A stretch of DNA of 64,000 bases, taken from positions 4,402,001-4,466,000 of the forward strand of contig OY969783.1 of assembly GCA_963702995.1 (NCBI GenBank). The letters are read 5' to 3'. Under the pieces are notes generated by a model that saw only the letters and a list, made by a program, of their open reading frames with translations, searched no databases and was not told the origin of the DNA. The position numbers were made by a program, and so were the translations under genes. Source of the stretch: MFD04580-c1 sp963702995 (lineage in GTDB: Bacteria; Planctomycetota; Phycisphaerae; Tepidisphaerales; Tepidisphaeraceae). Within the stretch, counting starts at the first letter, position 1; the number at the start of each line of letters is the position of its first letter. Below are positions 8,909 through 16,924 of this stretch, one piece after another.

Positions 8909-9382
8909 ATGCCTCACGCGCCGGTTGTTGGATGTGACCATCCGGTGCAATGGTCGTCCCCATTCGAAAGCGCGTTGGTGAAGTTGGAGGCCGTCATGGC
9001 TCGATTGGATCGTTCGGTTGAAATTGAACCGCCCCGGGTTCTGGCGGGCGGGGCGCGGAATCGCCTTACGCCGGTCGGCGACGAAGGGATCACGTTGATC
9101 TCCGACGGTCTCGAGGGCGACTCGTTTTCCGGCCTCCTGGCGGCGTATGAACGGGACGGGTACGAGCGTGGGTATCGCCGGGCCCAGGCCGACCTTCTCT
9201 CTTCGCTGGTCGGCGTCACGCGCGACCTTGTTCGCGAGGCCAGCGGATCATCGGGCGAACAGAGCAGCGCGGTGCCGGTTAACGCCGCCGCCCTGCTGGT
9301 CCAGTTCGAACGGCGGCTGCAACGGCACATCGACGAGCTGCGGCCGGCAGACGCGTACGTCAGTGGCGGGCTCGGCATCTAG
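8909..9382 (+). CDS. Hypothetical protein upstream of sbp
   Basis: 157 residues, no family recognised. There is no signal peptide or membrane segment. The first third contains a predicted amphipathic helix (ESALVKLEAVMARLDRSVE). The middle has a Gly/Tyr-rich stretch (LAAYERDGYERGYRRAQADL), and the end is a second helix (AALLVQFERRLQRHIDELR). The two Arg/Glu-rich helices suggest a small soluble, possibly oligomeric protein. It lies 52 bases before the sulfate-binding protein gene on the same strand and behind a good promoter candidate, so it may be the first gene of that operon. No link to sulfate uptake can be claimed from sequence alone. Confidence 0.65.
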   Translation: MPHAPVVGCDHPVQWSSPFESALVKLEAVMARLDRSVEIEPPRVLAGGARNRLTPVGDEGITLISDGLEGDSFSGLLAAYERDGYERGYRRAQADLLSSLVGVTRDLVREASGSSGEQSSAVPVNAAALLVQFERRLQRHIDELRPADAYVSGGLGI

Positions 9383-9434
9383 CCGGGCAGACGTGACACG
9401 CTTCGAGGGCCTATCTGGATTCAAGGAACGAGCC

Positions 9435-10529
9435 ATGCAGCGAATGAGCGGGATTGGGTCTTGGGCGCGAGGCTGGCTGGCGGTTGTCAGTCTGGCGTTC
9501 GTCGTTTGCGGCTGCGGCTCCAAGGACGACGCCGATCGCGCGGACGCGAAACAGACCCCCGCCACGACTCAATCCACCGGCGGCCGACCGGCGAGCATCG
9601 AGCTCGTGAACGTCTCCTATGACCCGACCAAGGAGCTCTACGAAGCGATCAACCCCGCCTTCGCAAAATCCTGGCAGGCGCAGACCGGGCAGGCCGTGTC
9701 GATCCGGACGTCGCACGGGGGCTCGGGGAAGCAGGCCCGATCGATCCTCGACGGCAACGTTGCCGACGTGGCGACCCTGGGCCTTGCGTACGACGTGAAC
9801 GCCCTTCAAAAGGGCGGCTTGATCAACGATAAGGACTGGCAGAGCCGCCTGCCGCTCAACAGTTCGCCCTATACGTCTACGATCGTCTTCGTCGTCCGCA
9901 AAGGGAACCCCAAGGGGATCAAAGACTGGAACGACCTCACCCGCGACGGCGTCAGCGTCATCACGCCCGACCCCAAGAGCAGCGGCGGGGCGCGTTGGAA
10001 CTACCTCGCGGCGTGGGGATATGCCCTGCGGCAGCCGGGCGGGAATGACGCTTCGGCCCGCGAGTTCGTCCGGCGTCTGTTCGCCAACACGCCCTCGCTC
10101 GAAAGCGGCGCCCGCCGCGCCACCACACAGTTCGTCCACGGCGCGGGCGACGTCCTGATCGCCTGGGAGAATGAGGCGCTGCTCTCAGTGAAGCAGTCGC
10201 CGGACAAGTTTGAGATCGTCAACCCTTCCATCAGCATCCTGGCCGAGCCGCCGGTGGCCGTGGTGGATAAGCAGGTTGACGCCCGCGGCACGCGCGAAGC
10301 GGCCGAGGCATACCTGAAGTTCCTCTACACCGACGACGCCCAGCGGATCATCGTGGACAATTTCTATCGCCCCGGCACCGACGCCGCCAAGGCGAAGTTT
10401 GCCGGACGCTTCTCAACGATCAAAGTCTTCGCCATCCGCGACCTGTTCCCCACCGGCGGCTGGGACCTGGCGCAGGCGACCCATTTCGCGGACAAGGGCG
10501 TCTTCGACCAGATCTACGGAATGAACTAG
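9435..10529 (+). CDS. sbp: Sulfate ABC transporter substrate-binding lipoprotein
   Basis: 364 residues. The ATG at 9435 is chosen because AAGGAAC lies just upstream and a lipoprotein signal follows directly (hydrophobic LAVVSLAFVVCGC with the lipobox ending GC near residue 24). A longer open frame reaches back to 9147 but overlaps the previous gene. Sbp/CysP signatures: IELVNVSYDPTKELYEAINP, TGQAVSIRTSHGGSGKQARS, VADVATLGLAYDVNAL, NPKGIKDWNDL and SGGARWNYLAAWGYAL. It captures sulfate (or thiosulfate) in the periplasm and hands it to CysTW. It is separated from cysT by 289 bases that contain a large palindrome, an unusual gap inside this operon. Confidence 0.95.
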   Translation: MQRMSGIGSWARGWLAVVSLAFVVCGCGSKDDADRADAKQTPATTQSTGGRPASIELVNVSYDPTKELYEAINPAFAKSWQAQTGQAVSIRTSHGGSGKQARSILDGNVADVATLGLAYDVNALQKGGLINDKDWQSRLPLNSSPYTSTIVFVVRKGNPKGIKDWNDLTRDGVSVITPDPKSSGGARWNYLAAWGYALRQPGGNDASAREFVRRLFANTPSLESGARRATTQFVHGAGDVLIAWENEALLSVKQSPDKFEIVNPSISILAEPPVAVVDKQVDARGTREAAEAYLKFLYTDDAQRIIVDNFYRPGTDAAKAKFAGRFSTIKVFAIRDLFPTGGWDLAQATHFADKGVFDQIYGMN

Positions 10530-10615
10530 CGGCCGTTCGGAGCTTTCGGGGACATCGCCGCGACCGTCGCCCAGGGCGTAGTAGCCGCACGACGCGGAAT
10601 GCGCCCGAAGCACGT

Positions 10616-10681
10616 CCTGGGAACGCCGACGGCCCCGTCGGCCTTTCGGTTCGTGCCGACGAGGGCGTCGGCGTTCCCAGG
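10616..10681. repeat. Palindromic repeat, family D (CTGGGAACGCCGACG), between sbp and cysT
   Basis: Arms of 27 bases at 10616-10642 and 10655-10681 with two mismatches and a 12-base loop (core CCTGGGAACGCCGACG). A related single arm (GCCGACG...GCGTTCCCAGGG) is at about 29127-29155. As a transcript it would fold into a very stable hairpin inside the sulfate operon and could attenuate or stabilise the sbp part of the message. Confidence 0.85.
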
Positions 10682-10818
10682 TTCAGAGTTCCGGAACTGC
10701 CAACGAAGATCTCCGCACCCGGTGCCGTCCGTTCGCGGTCTGGCAATCTTCACAACCGTTCGGCGAGGGCTACAATCGCTCCCCTTTGTATTGGCAGCGC
10801 CGTGATCGACAGCTTCGG

Positions 10819-11766
10819 ATGACCGCGACGACGACGGACAACTCGCCCGCTTCGGCCGCCAAGCGGCTGCGGGAGCGGCGCGTCCTGCCCGGGTTTCGCA
10901 TCTCCCTCGGGCTGACGCTCTTCTACCTGACGCTCATCGTACTGATCCCCCTGTCGGCGCTGATGGTCAAGACGGCGACGCTTGGGCCGCGGCAGTTCTG
11001 GGAAACCGTCTCCAGCCCCAGCGTCGTCTCCGCCTATTGGGTCAGCTTTGCCGCCTCGCTCCTGGCGGCCGGGGTGAACTGCGGCTTCGGGCTGCTGGTC
11101 GCCTGGGTGCTGACGCGCTATCACTTCCCCGGCCGCCGCGCCATCGACGCTTTGATCGACATCCCCTTCGCCCTGCCGACCGCGGTCGCCGGCATCGCGC
11201 TGACGGCGGTTTATTCGGAGCAGCGCTGGGTCGGACGCCTGCTTATGTCGGTCGGCTTTCAGTACCCCTGGGCGCGCTGGGTTGGTTTTGGCGGCCAGGC
11301 GGCCGCGTGGTGGCCGCTGAAGGTCGATTGGTATGACAAGGTCGCCTCGGCGCCGTTGGGCGTGGTCGTGGCGCTGATTTTCGTCGGGCTGCCGTTTGTG
11401 GTTCGCACGGTGCAGCCCGTCCTTGAAGACCTGGGGGCCGAGGTCGAAGAGGCGGCCGCCAGCCTGGGGGCGAGCCGCTGGCAGACGTTCCGGAAGGTGA
11501 TCCTCCCTGAAATTCGCCCCGCCATGATCACCGGCTTCGCCCTGGCCTTTGCGCGGGGGCTGGGGGAATATGGATCGGTGATCTTCATCTCCGGCAACCG
11601 GCGATTTGTGACACAGATCGCTCCGAAGATCATCATCGAGAAGCTCGATCAATATAATTACTCCGGCGCTACGGCGATCGCCGTGGTCCTGCTGGGCACG
11701 TCGTTCGTCATCTTGCTGGGGATTAACAGCGTTCAGCGATACGTCGCGAAACGGGGCGGCCGATGA
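10819..11766 (+). CDS. cysT: Sulfate ABC transporter permease CysT
   Basis: 315 residues from ATG 10819 (the open frame begins earlier at a TTG, but MTATTTDNS is a more natural start). About six membrane helices, beginning with ISLGLTLFYLTLIVLIPLSA. The permease EAA loop that contacts the ATPase is EEAAASLGASRWQTFRKVIL near residue 215. GLGEYGSVIFISGN and PFALPTAVAGIALTAVYSE are typical of CysT. Compared with enterobacterial CysT there is an extra loop rich in Trp between helices (WARWVGFGGQAAAWWPLKVD). It forms the membrane channel with CysW. The stop overlaps the cysW start in ATGA at 11763-11766, so the two are translationally coupled. Confidence 0.95.
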   Translation: MTATTTDNSPASAAKRLRERRVLPGFRISLGLTLFYLTLIVLIPLSALMVKTATLGPRQFWETVSSPSVVSAYWVSFAASLLAAGVNCGFGLLVAWVLTRYHFPGRRAIDALIDIPFALPTAVAGIALTAVYSEQRWVGRLLMSVGFQYPWARWVGFGGQAAAWWPLKVDWYDKVASAPLGVVVALIFVGLPFVVRTVQPVLEDLGAEVEEAAASLGASRWQTFRKVILPEIRPAMITGFALAFARGLGEYGSVIFISGNRRFVTQIAPKIIIEKLDQYNYSGATAIAVVLLGTSFVILLGINSVQRYVAKRGGR

Positions 11767-12843
11767 CTTCCGCCACCGCCGCACTCTCGACCGACCCCGC
11801 CGGCCGCCTCCCCGCGCCGCTGGAGAGCGCCTCCGCGACGGTCGAGCCGCGCTGGGCGCGGTTCATCCTCATCGGCGCCACGATCGTCATTCTCTTCCTC
11901 TTTCTGTTCCTCCCGCTGCTGGTCGTCTTTTCCGAGGCGCTTGGCATCGGCGATGCCATCGCCGACCTGCGCAGGAGGGGCGTCCTGGCTGGCGACGTTC
12001 ATTCGCGCCCCCGCTCATCTGCGCTGGGGGCCGTACGGAAGGACGATCGCCGACCCGCGGACATGGGAAGCGGTGCGCCTGACGCTTTTCACCGCGGCGA
12101 TCGCGGTGCCGCTGAACACGATCTTCGGCGTGGCGGCCGCCTGGGCGGTGTCGAAGTTCGAGTTCCGCGGCAAAGCCTTCCTGATCAGCCTCATCGACCT
12201 CCCCTTCTCCGTGTCGCCCGTGGTGGCGGGGCTGGTCTTTGTGCTGATCTTCGGCGCTCGGGGCTGGCTCGGGCCGACGCTGGAGCACGCCGACTTCCAC
12301 TACCCATGGCTCTTCTGGCGCGGGTTCGGGCACGCGGCACTTCCTTGGTGGCCGGGCGAGTGGGGATGGATCCACCAGCGTGGCGTGCGCATCATCTTCT
12401 CCTGGCCGGGGATCGTCCTGGCGACGGTCTTTGTCACCTTTCCGTTCGTCGCCCGCGAGCTGATCCCCCTCATGCAGGCGCAGGGGAACGAAGAGGAGCT
12501 GGCGGCGCGGGTCCTGGGGGCCAGCGCGGTGAAGACGTTCTTCCGCGTCACATTGCCCAACATCAAGTGGGGCCTGCTGTATGGCGTGATCCTGTGCAAC
12601 GCCCGCGCGATGGGGGAGTTTGGCGCCGTATACGTTGTCTCGAGCAATACGGACGACCAGCTCACGGTGCCGCTGCGGGTCCAGCGGCTGTATGACGGCG
12701 ACTTGAGCGCCACGCCCGCCTTTGCCGTCGCCAGCCTGCTGGCGCTGCTGGCGGTGGTGACGCTGGTGTTGAAGTCGATAGTGGAGTGGAAGTTCAAGAA
12801 GGAGCTTCGCGGCGCCAGTGCCGAAGCGACGTCGAACGAGTAG
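11763..12843 (+). CDS. cysW: Sulfate ABC transporter permease CysW (frame break near 11975)
   Basis: About 360 residues. It starts in the ATGA overlap with cysT. The first frame gives the N-terminal helix (FILIGATIVILFLFLFLPLL, then VVFSEALG). After a net +1 or -2 change around AGGAGGGG at 11973-11980 the second frame continues to 12843 with the family core: VRLTLFTAAIAVPLNTIFGV, WAVSKFEFRGKAFLISLIDL, PFSVSPVVAGLVFVLIFGAR, the EAA loop EELAARVLGASAVKTFFRVT and AMGEFGAVYVVS. Like CysT here, it has an extra Trp-rich loop (GHAALPWWPGEWGWI). Second half of the sulfate channel. The last codons lie in a 17-base tandem repeat that also forms the spacer to cysA. Confidence 0.92.
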
Positions 12844-12891
12844 TGCAGTCGAACGAGTAGTGCAGTCGAACGAGTAGTGAATTCGAATGAG
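12831..12891. repeat. 17-bp tandem repeat spanning the cysW/cysA junction
   Basis: The unit GTCGAACGAGTAGTGCA starts at 12831, 12848 and 12865, with a degenerate partial fourth copy (TTCGAATGAG) at 12882-12891. The first TAG (12841-12843) is the cysW stop. The cysA start ATG (12887) is formed by a single change in the last copy (AACGAG to AATGAG). The repeat therefore makes up the whole intergenic spacer. Confidence 0.9.
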
Positions 12892-13953
12892 CATCGAAGT
12901 CGAGCACATCACCAAGACGTTCCGGTCGCAGGGCGGGCTGTTCACCGCCCTGAAGGACGTGAGCCTATCCATCCAGACCGGCGAGTTGGTTGCGCTGCTC
13001 GGGCCAGTGGCTCGGGGAAGACGACCCTGCTGCGGATCATCGCGGGCCTGGAAGCGCCTGACGCCCACAGCGGGCGCGTCCGTTTTCATCAGGAGGACAT
13101 GACCCGTCAGGACGTCGTCAAGCGGCGCGTCGGGTTCGTCTTCCAGCACTACGCCCTGTTTCGCCACATGACCGTCTTCGACAACGTGGGCTTTGGCCTG
13201 ACAGTGCGCCCCCGTCGCAGCCGGCCGAAGAAGCCGGAGATTCGCGAGCGGGTGATGAAGCTGTTGCAGCTTGTCCAGCTCGACAGCATGGCCGATCGGT
13301 TCCCGCACCAGCTCTCCGGCGGCCAGCGGCAGCGGGTGGCGCTGGCGCGGGCGCTGGCGGTCGAGCCGCGGGTGCTCCTGCTCGACGAGCCGTTTGGCGC
13401 GCTCGACGCGAAAGTGCGCAAAGAACTTCGCCGCTGGCTGCGCAAGCTGCACGACGAGGTGCACATCACCAGTGTCTTCGTCACGCACGACCAGGAAGAG
13501 GCGCTGGAAGTGGCCGACCGGATCGCCGTGATGAACCGCGGCCGCATCGAGCAGATCGGGACGCCGGAAGAGGTCTACGAAAGCCCGGCCAGCCCGTTCG
13601 TCTACGAGTTCCTGGGCAATGTGAACCTGTTCCACGGGCGGATGGATGACGGCCGCCTGCATCTGGGCGATAAGGCCAACGGCGCGCCCGTCGCGTTCGT
13701 CCGCCCGCACGATGTGGAGATCCGCCGCACCGCGGCCGAAGCCGGCAACGGCGAATCGATCCCCGCCCGGATCGATCACATCAGCACCGCCGGCCCGTTC
13801 GTCCAGGTCTACCTTGTCCGCAAGGACACGAGCGAGCCGATCGAGGCCTCGCTCACCCGCGAGCGCTACCGCGAGCTGGAGCTTAGAGCCCAAGACGACG
13901 TCTTCATCATGGTGAAGAACGCGCGGGTCTTCGCCGAGGACTATTCGATCTAA
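12887..13953 (+). CDS. cysA: Sulfate/thiosulfate ABC transporter ATP-binding protein CysA (frame break at 13004)
   Basis: About 355 residues once one base is restored. MSIEVEHITKTFRSQGG starts at 12887. The Walker A loop is split: the first frame ends in LVALLGP and the second resumes with SGSGKTTLLRI. One missing C in GGGCCAGT (13004-13005) explains it exactly. The rest is complete: Q-loop FVFQHYALFRHM, signature LSGGQRQRVALARAL, Walker B VLLLDEPFGALDAK, H-loop FVTHDQEEALEVADR, then a C-terminal regulatory (TOBE-like) domain from about residue 240. It powers the CysTW channel. The start codon lies in the last copy of a 17-base tandem repeat, with no obvious Shine-Dalgarno sequence, so re-initiation after cysW is possible. 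Confidence 0.94.
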
Positions 13954-13977
13954 CGCCCGCCTCCGCGCCGGCCCCCG

Positions 13978-14090
13978 CGAGCCGCGCCCGTCAGGAAGCG
14001 GTCTGGATGCGCGTGTCGAGCGGGCACCGTTCTGCGACGCACACCCCGCGGCCGATCAGCCCGACCGCTCCGTTACCGTCGCGGCTCGTT
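13978..14090. repeat. Palindromic repeat, family A, copy 2
   Basis: The left arm at 13978-14001 (CGAGCCGCGCCCGTCAGGAA then GCGG) matches copy 1 at 4821 closely. The right arm at 14065-14090 (ending GTCGCGGCTCGTT) is more diverged. Spacing is similar to copy 1. It lies between cysA and the next ABC transporter gene. Confidence 0.72.
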
Positions 14091-14198
14091 TGGCGGCGTT
14101 GGACAGGCTGCCCTCTCCCTCGCTGGCGTCGGCCGCCGACGGTACGATGCCAACCCCATCCGGGAGGATGTTTCGCTTCAACTGGGAGGAACCGCACC

Positions 14199-15383
14199 GT
14201 GACACTGGCGGCCGATGAATACGCGATTGACCTTCGCCATGTCGCCAAGACGTATCGGGGGAAGGTCCATGCGCTTCAGGGGATCGAGATGCGGGTCCGC
14301 CGGGGCGAGGTCTTCGGGCTGCTTGGGCCCAATGGCGCGGGCAAGAGCACGCTCGTCAAGATCATGATGACGGTCATCCGGCCCACGCGGGCGGAAGGGT
14401 TCATCCTGGGCAGCCCCGTCGGCCATAAGCCGACGTTGCGGCGTGTGGGGTATCTGCCGGAGAACCACCGCTTCCCCAAGTACCTCACCGGCCGCCAGAC
14501 GCTCGAGTTTTTCGCGGCCCTTTCCGATGTCGATCGACCCACCCGCAAACGCCGCTGCGCCGAGCTGCTTGAAACCGTCGGCATGAAGGATTGGGCGGAT
14601 CACAAAGTGTCCGGCTACTCCAAGGGGATGATGCAGCGGATCGGGCTGGCGCAGGCGCTGTCGTCCGACCCGGACCTTGTCGTGCTGGACGAGCCGACCG
14701 ACGGCGTGGACCCCGTCGGCCGCCGGGACATCCGCGACGTTCTCGCCCGCCTCAAGGGGCAGAACAAGACGATCTTCCTCAACAGCCATCTGTTGAGCGA
14801 GCTGGAGATGATCTGCGACCGCGTCGCGATCCTTGTCCACGGCAAGGTGGCCCGCCAGGGGACGATGGCCGAGTTGACCGTCACCAAGCAGTATTACGAG
14901 ATCGAGCTGGCGGCCGATCCGGTCGCCCCCGGCCCCGGCGCTGGGTTGAACGGGTCGGCCGCGGAGGCGCGTCGGGCGAGCGTCCTGGCCGCCTTCCCCG
15001 ACCGGTTCACGGATCGCGTCAGCCGAGCGCTGCCGGCGATGCCGCCGCCGCTTCCGGGGATCGCTCCGCCTCCGCCGCCGTTCATCGATCGCGGATCGTT
15101 GCAGGACGGAACGTGGCTGGAGCTGGACGGGCTGACGCTGCGTGTCGGAGCGACCGACCCGGCCGCCGTTCAGCCGGTCCTGGACGCTTTGCGAAGACAG
15201 GGCCTGGTGCTGCGGCGGTTCCAGCCGTTCCGACAGAGCCTGGAGGACCTTTTCATGGAAGCCGTCACCGATCCGCTGACGGGTCGAGCCCTTCCCCCCG
15301 GCGCCGAGCGGCGGGGAGCCAATGCGCCGGCCGCCCCGGGGGTACACGCATCGCGGATTCCCGGCTCGGGGGGACGACCTTGA
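14199..15383 (+). CDS. ABC transporter ATP-binding protein (ABC-2 export type)
   Basis: 394 residues. GTG at 14199 is selected because GGGAGGA lies eight bases upstream and the ATPase domain then begins with YAIDLRHVAKTYRGKVHALQ. The open frame itself reaches further upstream without sense. Motifs: Walker A GLLGPNGAGKSTLVK, signature YSKGMMQRIGLA, Walker B DLVVLDEPTDGVD, switch His in FLNSHLLSELE. After about residue 215 there is a 180-residue C-terminal extension, with a Pro-rich stretch (MPPPLPGIAPPPPP) and then a domain ending QSLEDLFMEAVTD, as in exporters of the CcmA/NatA/DrrA type. The gene overlaps the permease by four bases (TTGA). Substrate unknown. Confidence 0.9.
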   Translation: MTLAADEYAIDLRHVAKTYRGKVHALQGIEMRVRRGEVFGLLGPNGAGKSTLVKIMMTVIRPTRAEGFILGSPVGHKPTLRRVGYLPENHRFPKYLTGRQTLEFFAALSDVDRPTRKRRCAELLETVGMKDWADHKVSGYSKGMMQRIGLAQALSSDPDLVVLDEPTDGVDPVGRRDIRDVLARLKGQNKTIFLNSHLLSELEMICDRVAILVHGKVARQGTMAELTVTKQYYEIELAADPVAPGPGAGLNGSAAEARRASVLAAFPDRFTDRVSRALPAMPPPLPGIAPPPPPFIDRGSLQDGTWLELDGLTLRVGATDPAAVQPVLDALRRQGLVLRRFQPFRQSLEDLFMEAVTDPLTGRALPPGAERRGANAPAAPGVHASRIPGSGGRP

Positions 15384-16519
15384 ACCAGACGCTCGCCATC
15401 TTCCTCGACGCCTACCGCGAGCTGAACGCGCGGAAGCTCTTCTGGGTGGTCCTGATCCTGTCGGGCGTCGTCGTGCTGGCCTTTCTGGGCCTCAGCGTGG
15501 GAGACCAGGGCATTCAACTGTTTGGGATGCAGGTCGGGCGGCCGTTCCCGATCTCCCCGGATGACCGCCCGCTGATTTACAAGACGCTCTTCTTTGAGCT
15601 CGGCGTGCAGTGGTGGCTGACGTGGATCGCGACCATCCTGGCGCTGATCTCCACGGCGGGGATCTTCCCCGAACTGCTTACCGGCGGGTCGATCGATCTG
15701 TTCCTCTCGAAGCCGATCGGGCGGGTTCGTCTCTTTTTGACGAAGTACGTCGCCGGGCTGGCGTTCGTCTTTTTGCAGGTGTTCGTCTTCTCGGCCGCCA
15801 GCTTTCTGGTGCTGGGGATCCGGGGCGGCGTCTGGGTTCCGGGGGTCTTCCTGGCGGTGCCGGTTGTGGTCTGTTTCTTCAGCTACGTCTACAGCGTCTG
15901 TGTCTTGCTGGGGGTCATCACGCGTTCGACGTTGATGGCGCTGCTGCTGGCGGGGATCTTCTGGATCGTCGTGATCGGCACGCATGTCGCCGAGCGGCAA
16001 CTGCTGAGATCGCAGATCAAGGATGAGATCGTCGCCGCCCGCTACGACCGGCAGATCCGGGAGAAGGAGGCGGACCTGGCCAAGTTCCAGGCCGCGGCCG
16101 CCGCGACGACGGAGCCGAGCGTGCTCCAGCAGGCACGGGTGACGACGGCCCAAGCCCGGCTGGCCGATCTCCGCGCCCGGCTGAAGGAGATCAGCCCGAC
16201 GAAGGTCAAATGGCACGAGGCGTTGTACGCCGCGAAGACGTTGCTTCCCAAGACGACCGAGACGGTGCAGCTCCTCAAGCGGTGGCTTATTTCCGCCACC
16301 GAGTTCCAGAACGAGTCGCGCGACGCCGAAGCCGATGCCGCTTCGGATGAGCCCAAGAAGCTCTTCTTCAACGTGACCACCGACGATATCGCCGCCGAAG
16401 TCCGCACGCAGAAGGCGCTTTGGGAGCGGTCGGTCACCTGGGTCGTCGGCACTTCGCTCGGCTTTGAAGCCGTGATGGTGGGGCTGGCGGCCTTCGTCTT
16501 CTGGCGACGGGACTACTGA
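15380..16519 (+). CDS. ABC-2 type permease
   Basis: 379 residues, reading from the TTG at 15380 that overlaps the ATPase stop (TTGA). No ATG is available before residue 50, where membrane segments have already begun. It has about six membrane helices: LFWVVLILSGVVVLAFLGL, WWLTWIATILALISTAGIF, a cluster around AFVFLQVFVFSAASFLVLGI and VPVVVCFFSYVYSVCVLLGV, ALLLAGIFWIVVIGT, and one at the very end (FEAVMVGLAAFVFWRRDY). Between helices five and six lies a soluble segment of about 140 residues with coiled-coil character (REKEADLAKFQAAAA, QARLADLRARLKEI). GSIDLFLSKPIGRVRLFLTK is the typical cytoplasmic loop of ABC-2 permeases. It forms an exporter with the preceding ATPase; cargo unknown. Confidence 0.88.
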   Translation: MNQTLAIFLDAYRELNARKLFWVVLILSGVVVLAFLGLSVGDQGIQLFGMQVGRPFPISPDDRPLIYKTLFFELGVQWWLTWIATILALISTAGIFPELLTGGSIDLFLSKPIGRVRLFLTKYVAGLAFVFLQVFVFSAASFLVLGIRGGVWVPGVFLAVPVVVCFFSYVYSVCVLLGVITRSTLMALLLAGIFWIVVIGTHVAERQLLRSQIKDEIVAARYDRQIREKEADLAKFQAAAAATTEPSVLQQARVTTAQARLADLRARLKEISPTKVKWHEALYAAKTLLPKTTETVQLLKRWLISATEFQNESRDAEADAASDEPKKLFFNVTTDDIAAEVRTQKALWERSVTWVVGTSLGFEAVMVGLAAFVFWRRDY

Positions 16520-16924
16520 TACAGCCCTCACCCGGGTGGGGAGGGTCCGAAACTCATTATCTGCAAGGGCAGGCAAAGAAAACGACCCTCGCCCCAACCC
16601 TCTCGCATGGTTAGGGTGAAGGCTTTTTTCCCGGCCGCGTTTTGGTGCGTTCGTCGCCAACGGACCGAAACCCCAATCGATTTCCCTCGAAAACAATAGA
16701 CGAGCCCGCCGACCTTTTCGCCACCAAAAACGTAGTATCTTCGTGGCATTTCGAGGATAATGATTCAGGTCCGACCGATTGGGCCGACGCTGTAAAAACG
16801 TGGCGGCGGGCTGGCGCCTCATCGCGGCAACCGCCGGCCGACTGGAAGGCGCCGCCGGGTCAAAAGAGGTCCATTTTCGACCCCGCAATCCACCGGGCCT
16901 GGCGCCCGCGCAGGAGTTTATTCG
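16520..16924. other. Gene-free leader region of gyrB
   Basis: 405 bases without a plausible gene. The first 100 bases contain repeated CCCTC/GAGGG blocks (CCCTCACCC, GGGGAGGG, GACCCTCGCCCC, AACCCTCTCGC) that look like a degraded palindromic element. An AGGAG about 11 bases before the gyrB ATG (16925) is the ribosome binding site. I see no convincing -10/-35 pair, although the stretch around 16680-16760 is AT-richer and is the likeliest place for the promoter. Confidence 0.5.

Noticed and set aside
12831..12891. Short tandem repeat considered as a CRISPR remnant
   Set aside because: Units are directly adjacent, with no spacers and no cas genes.
11887..13893. 668-residue open frame on the minus strand
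   Set aside because: Shadow of cysW and cysA. Its composition is His/Arg/Asp-rich without motifs, while the plus strand encodes clear ABC transporter proteins.
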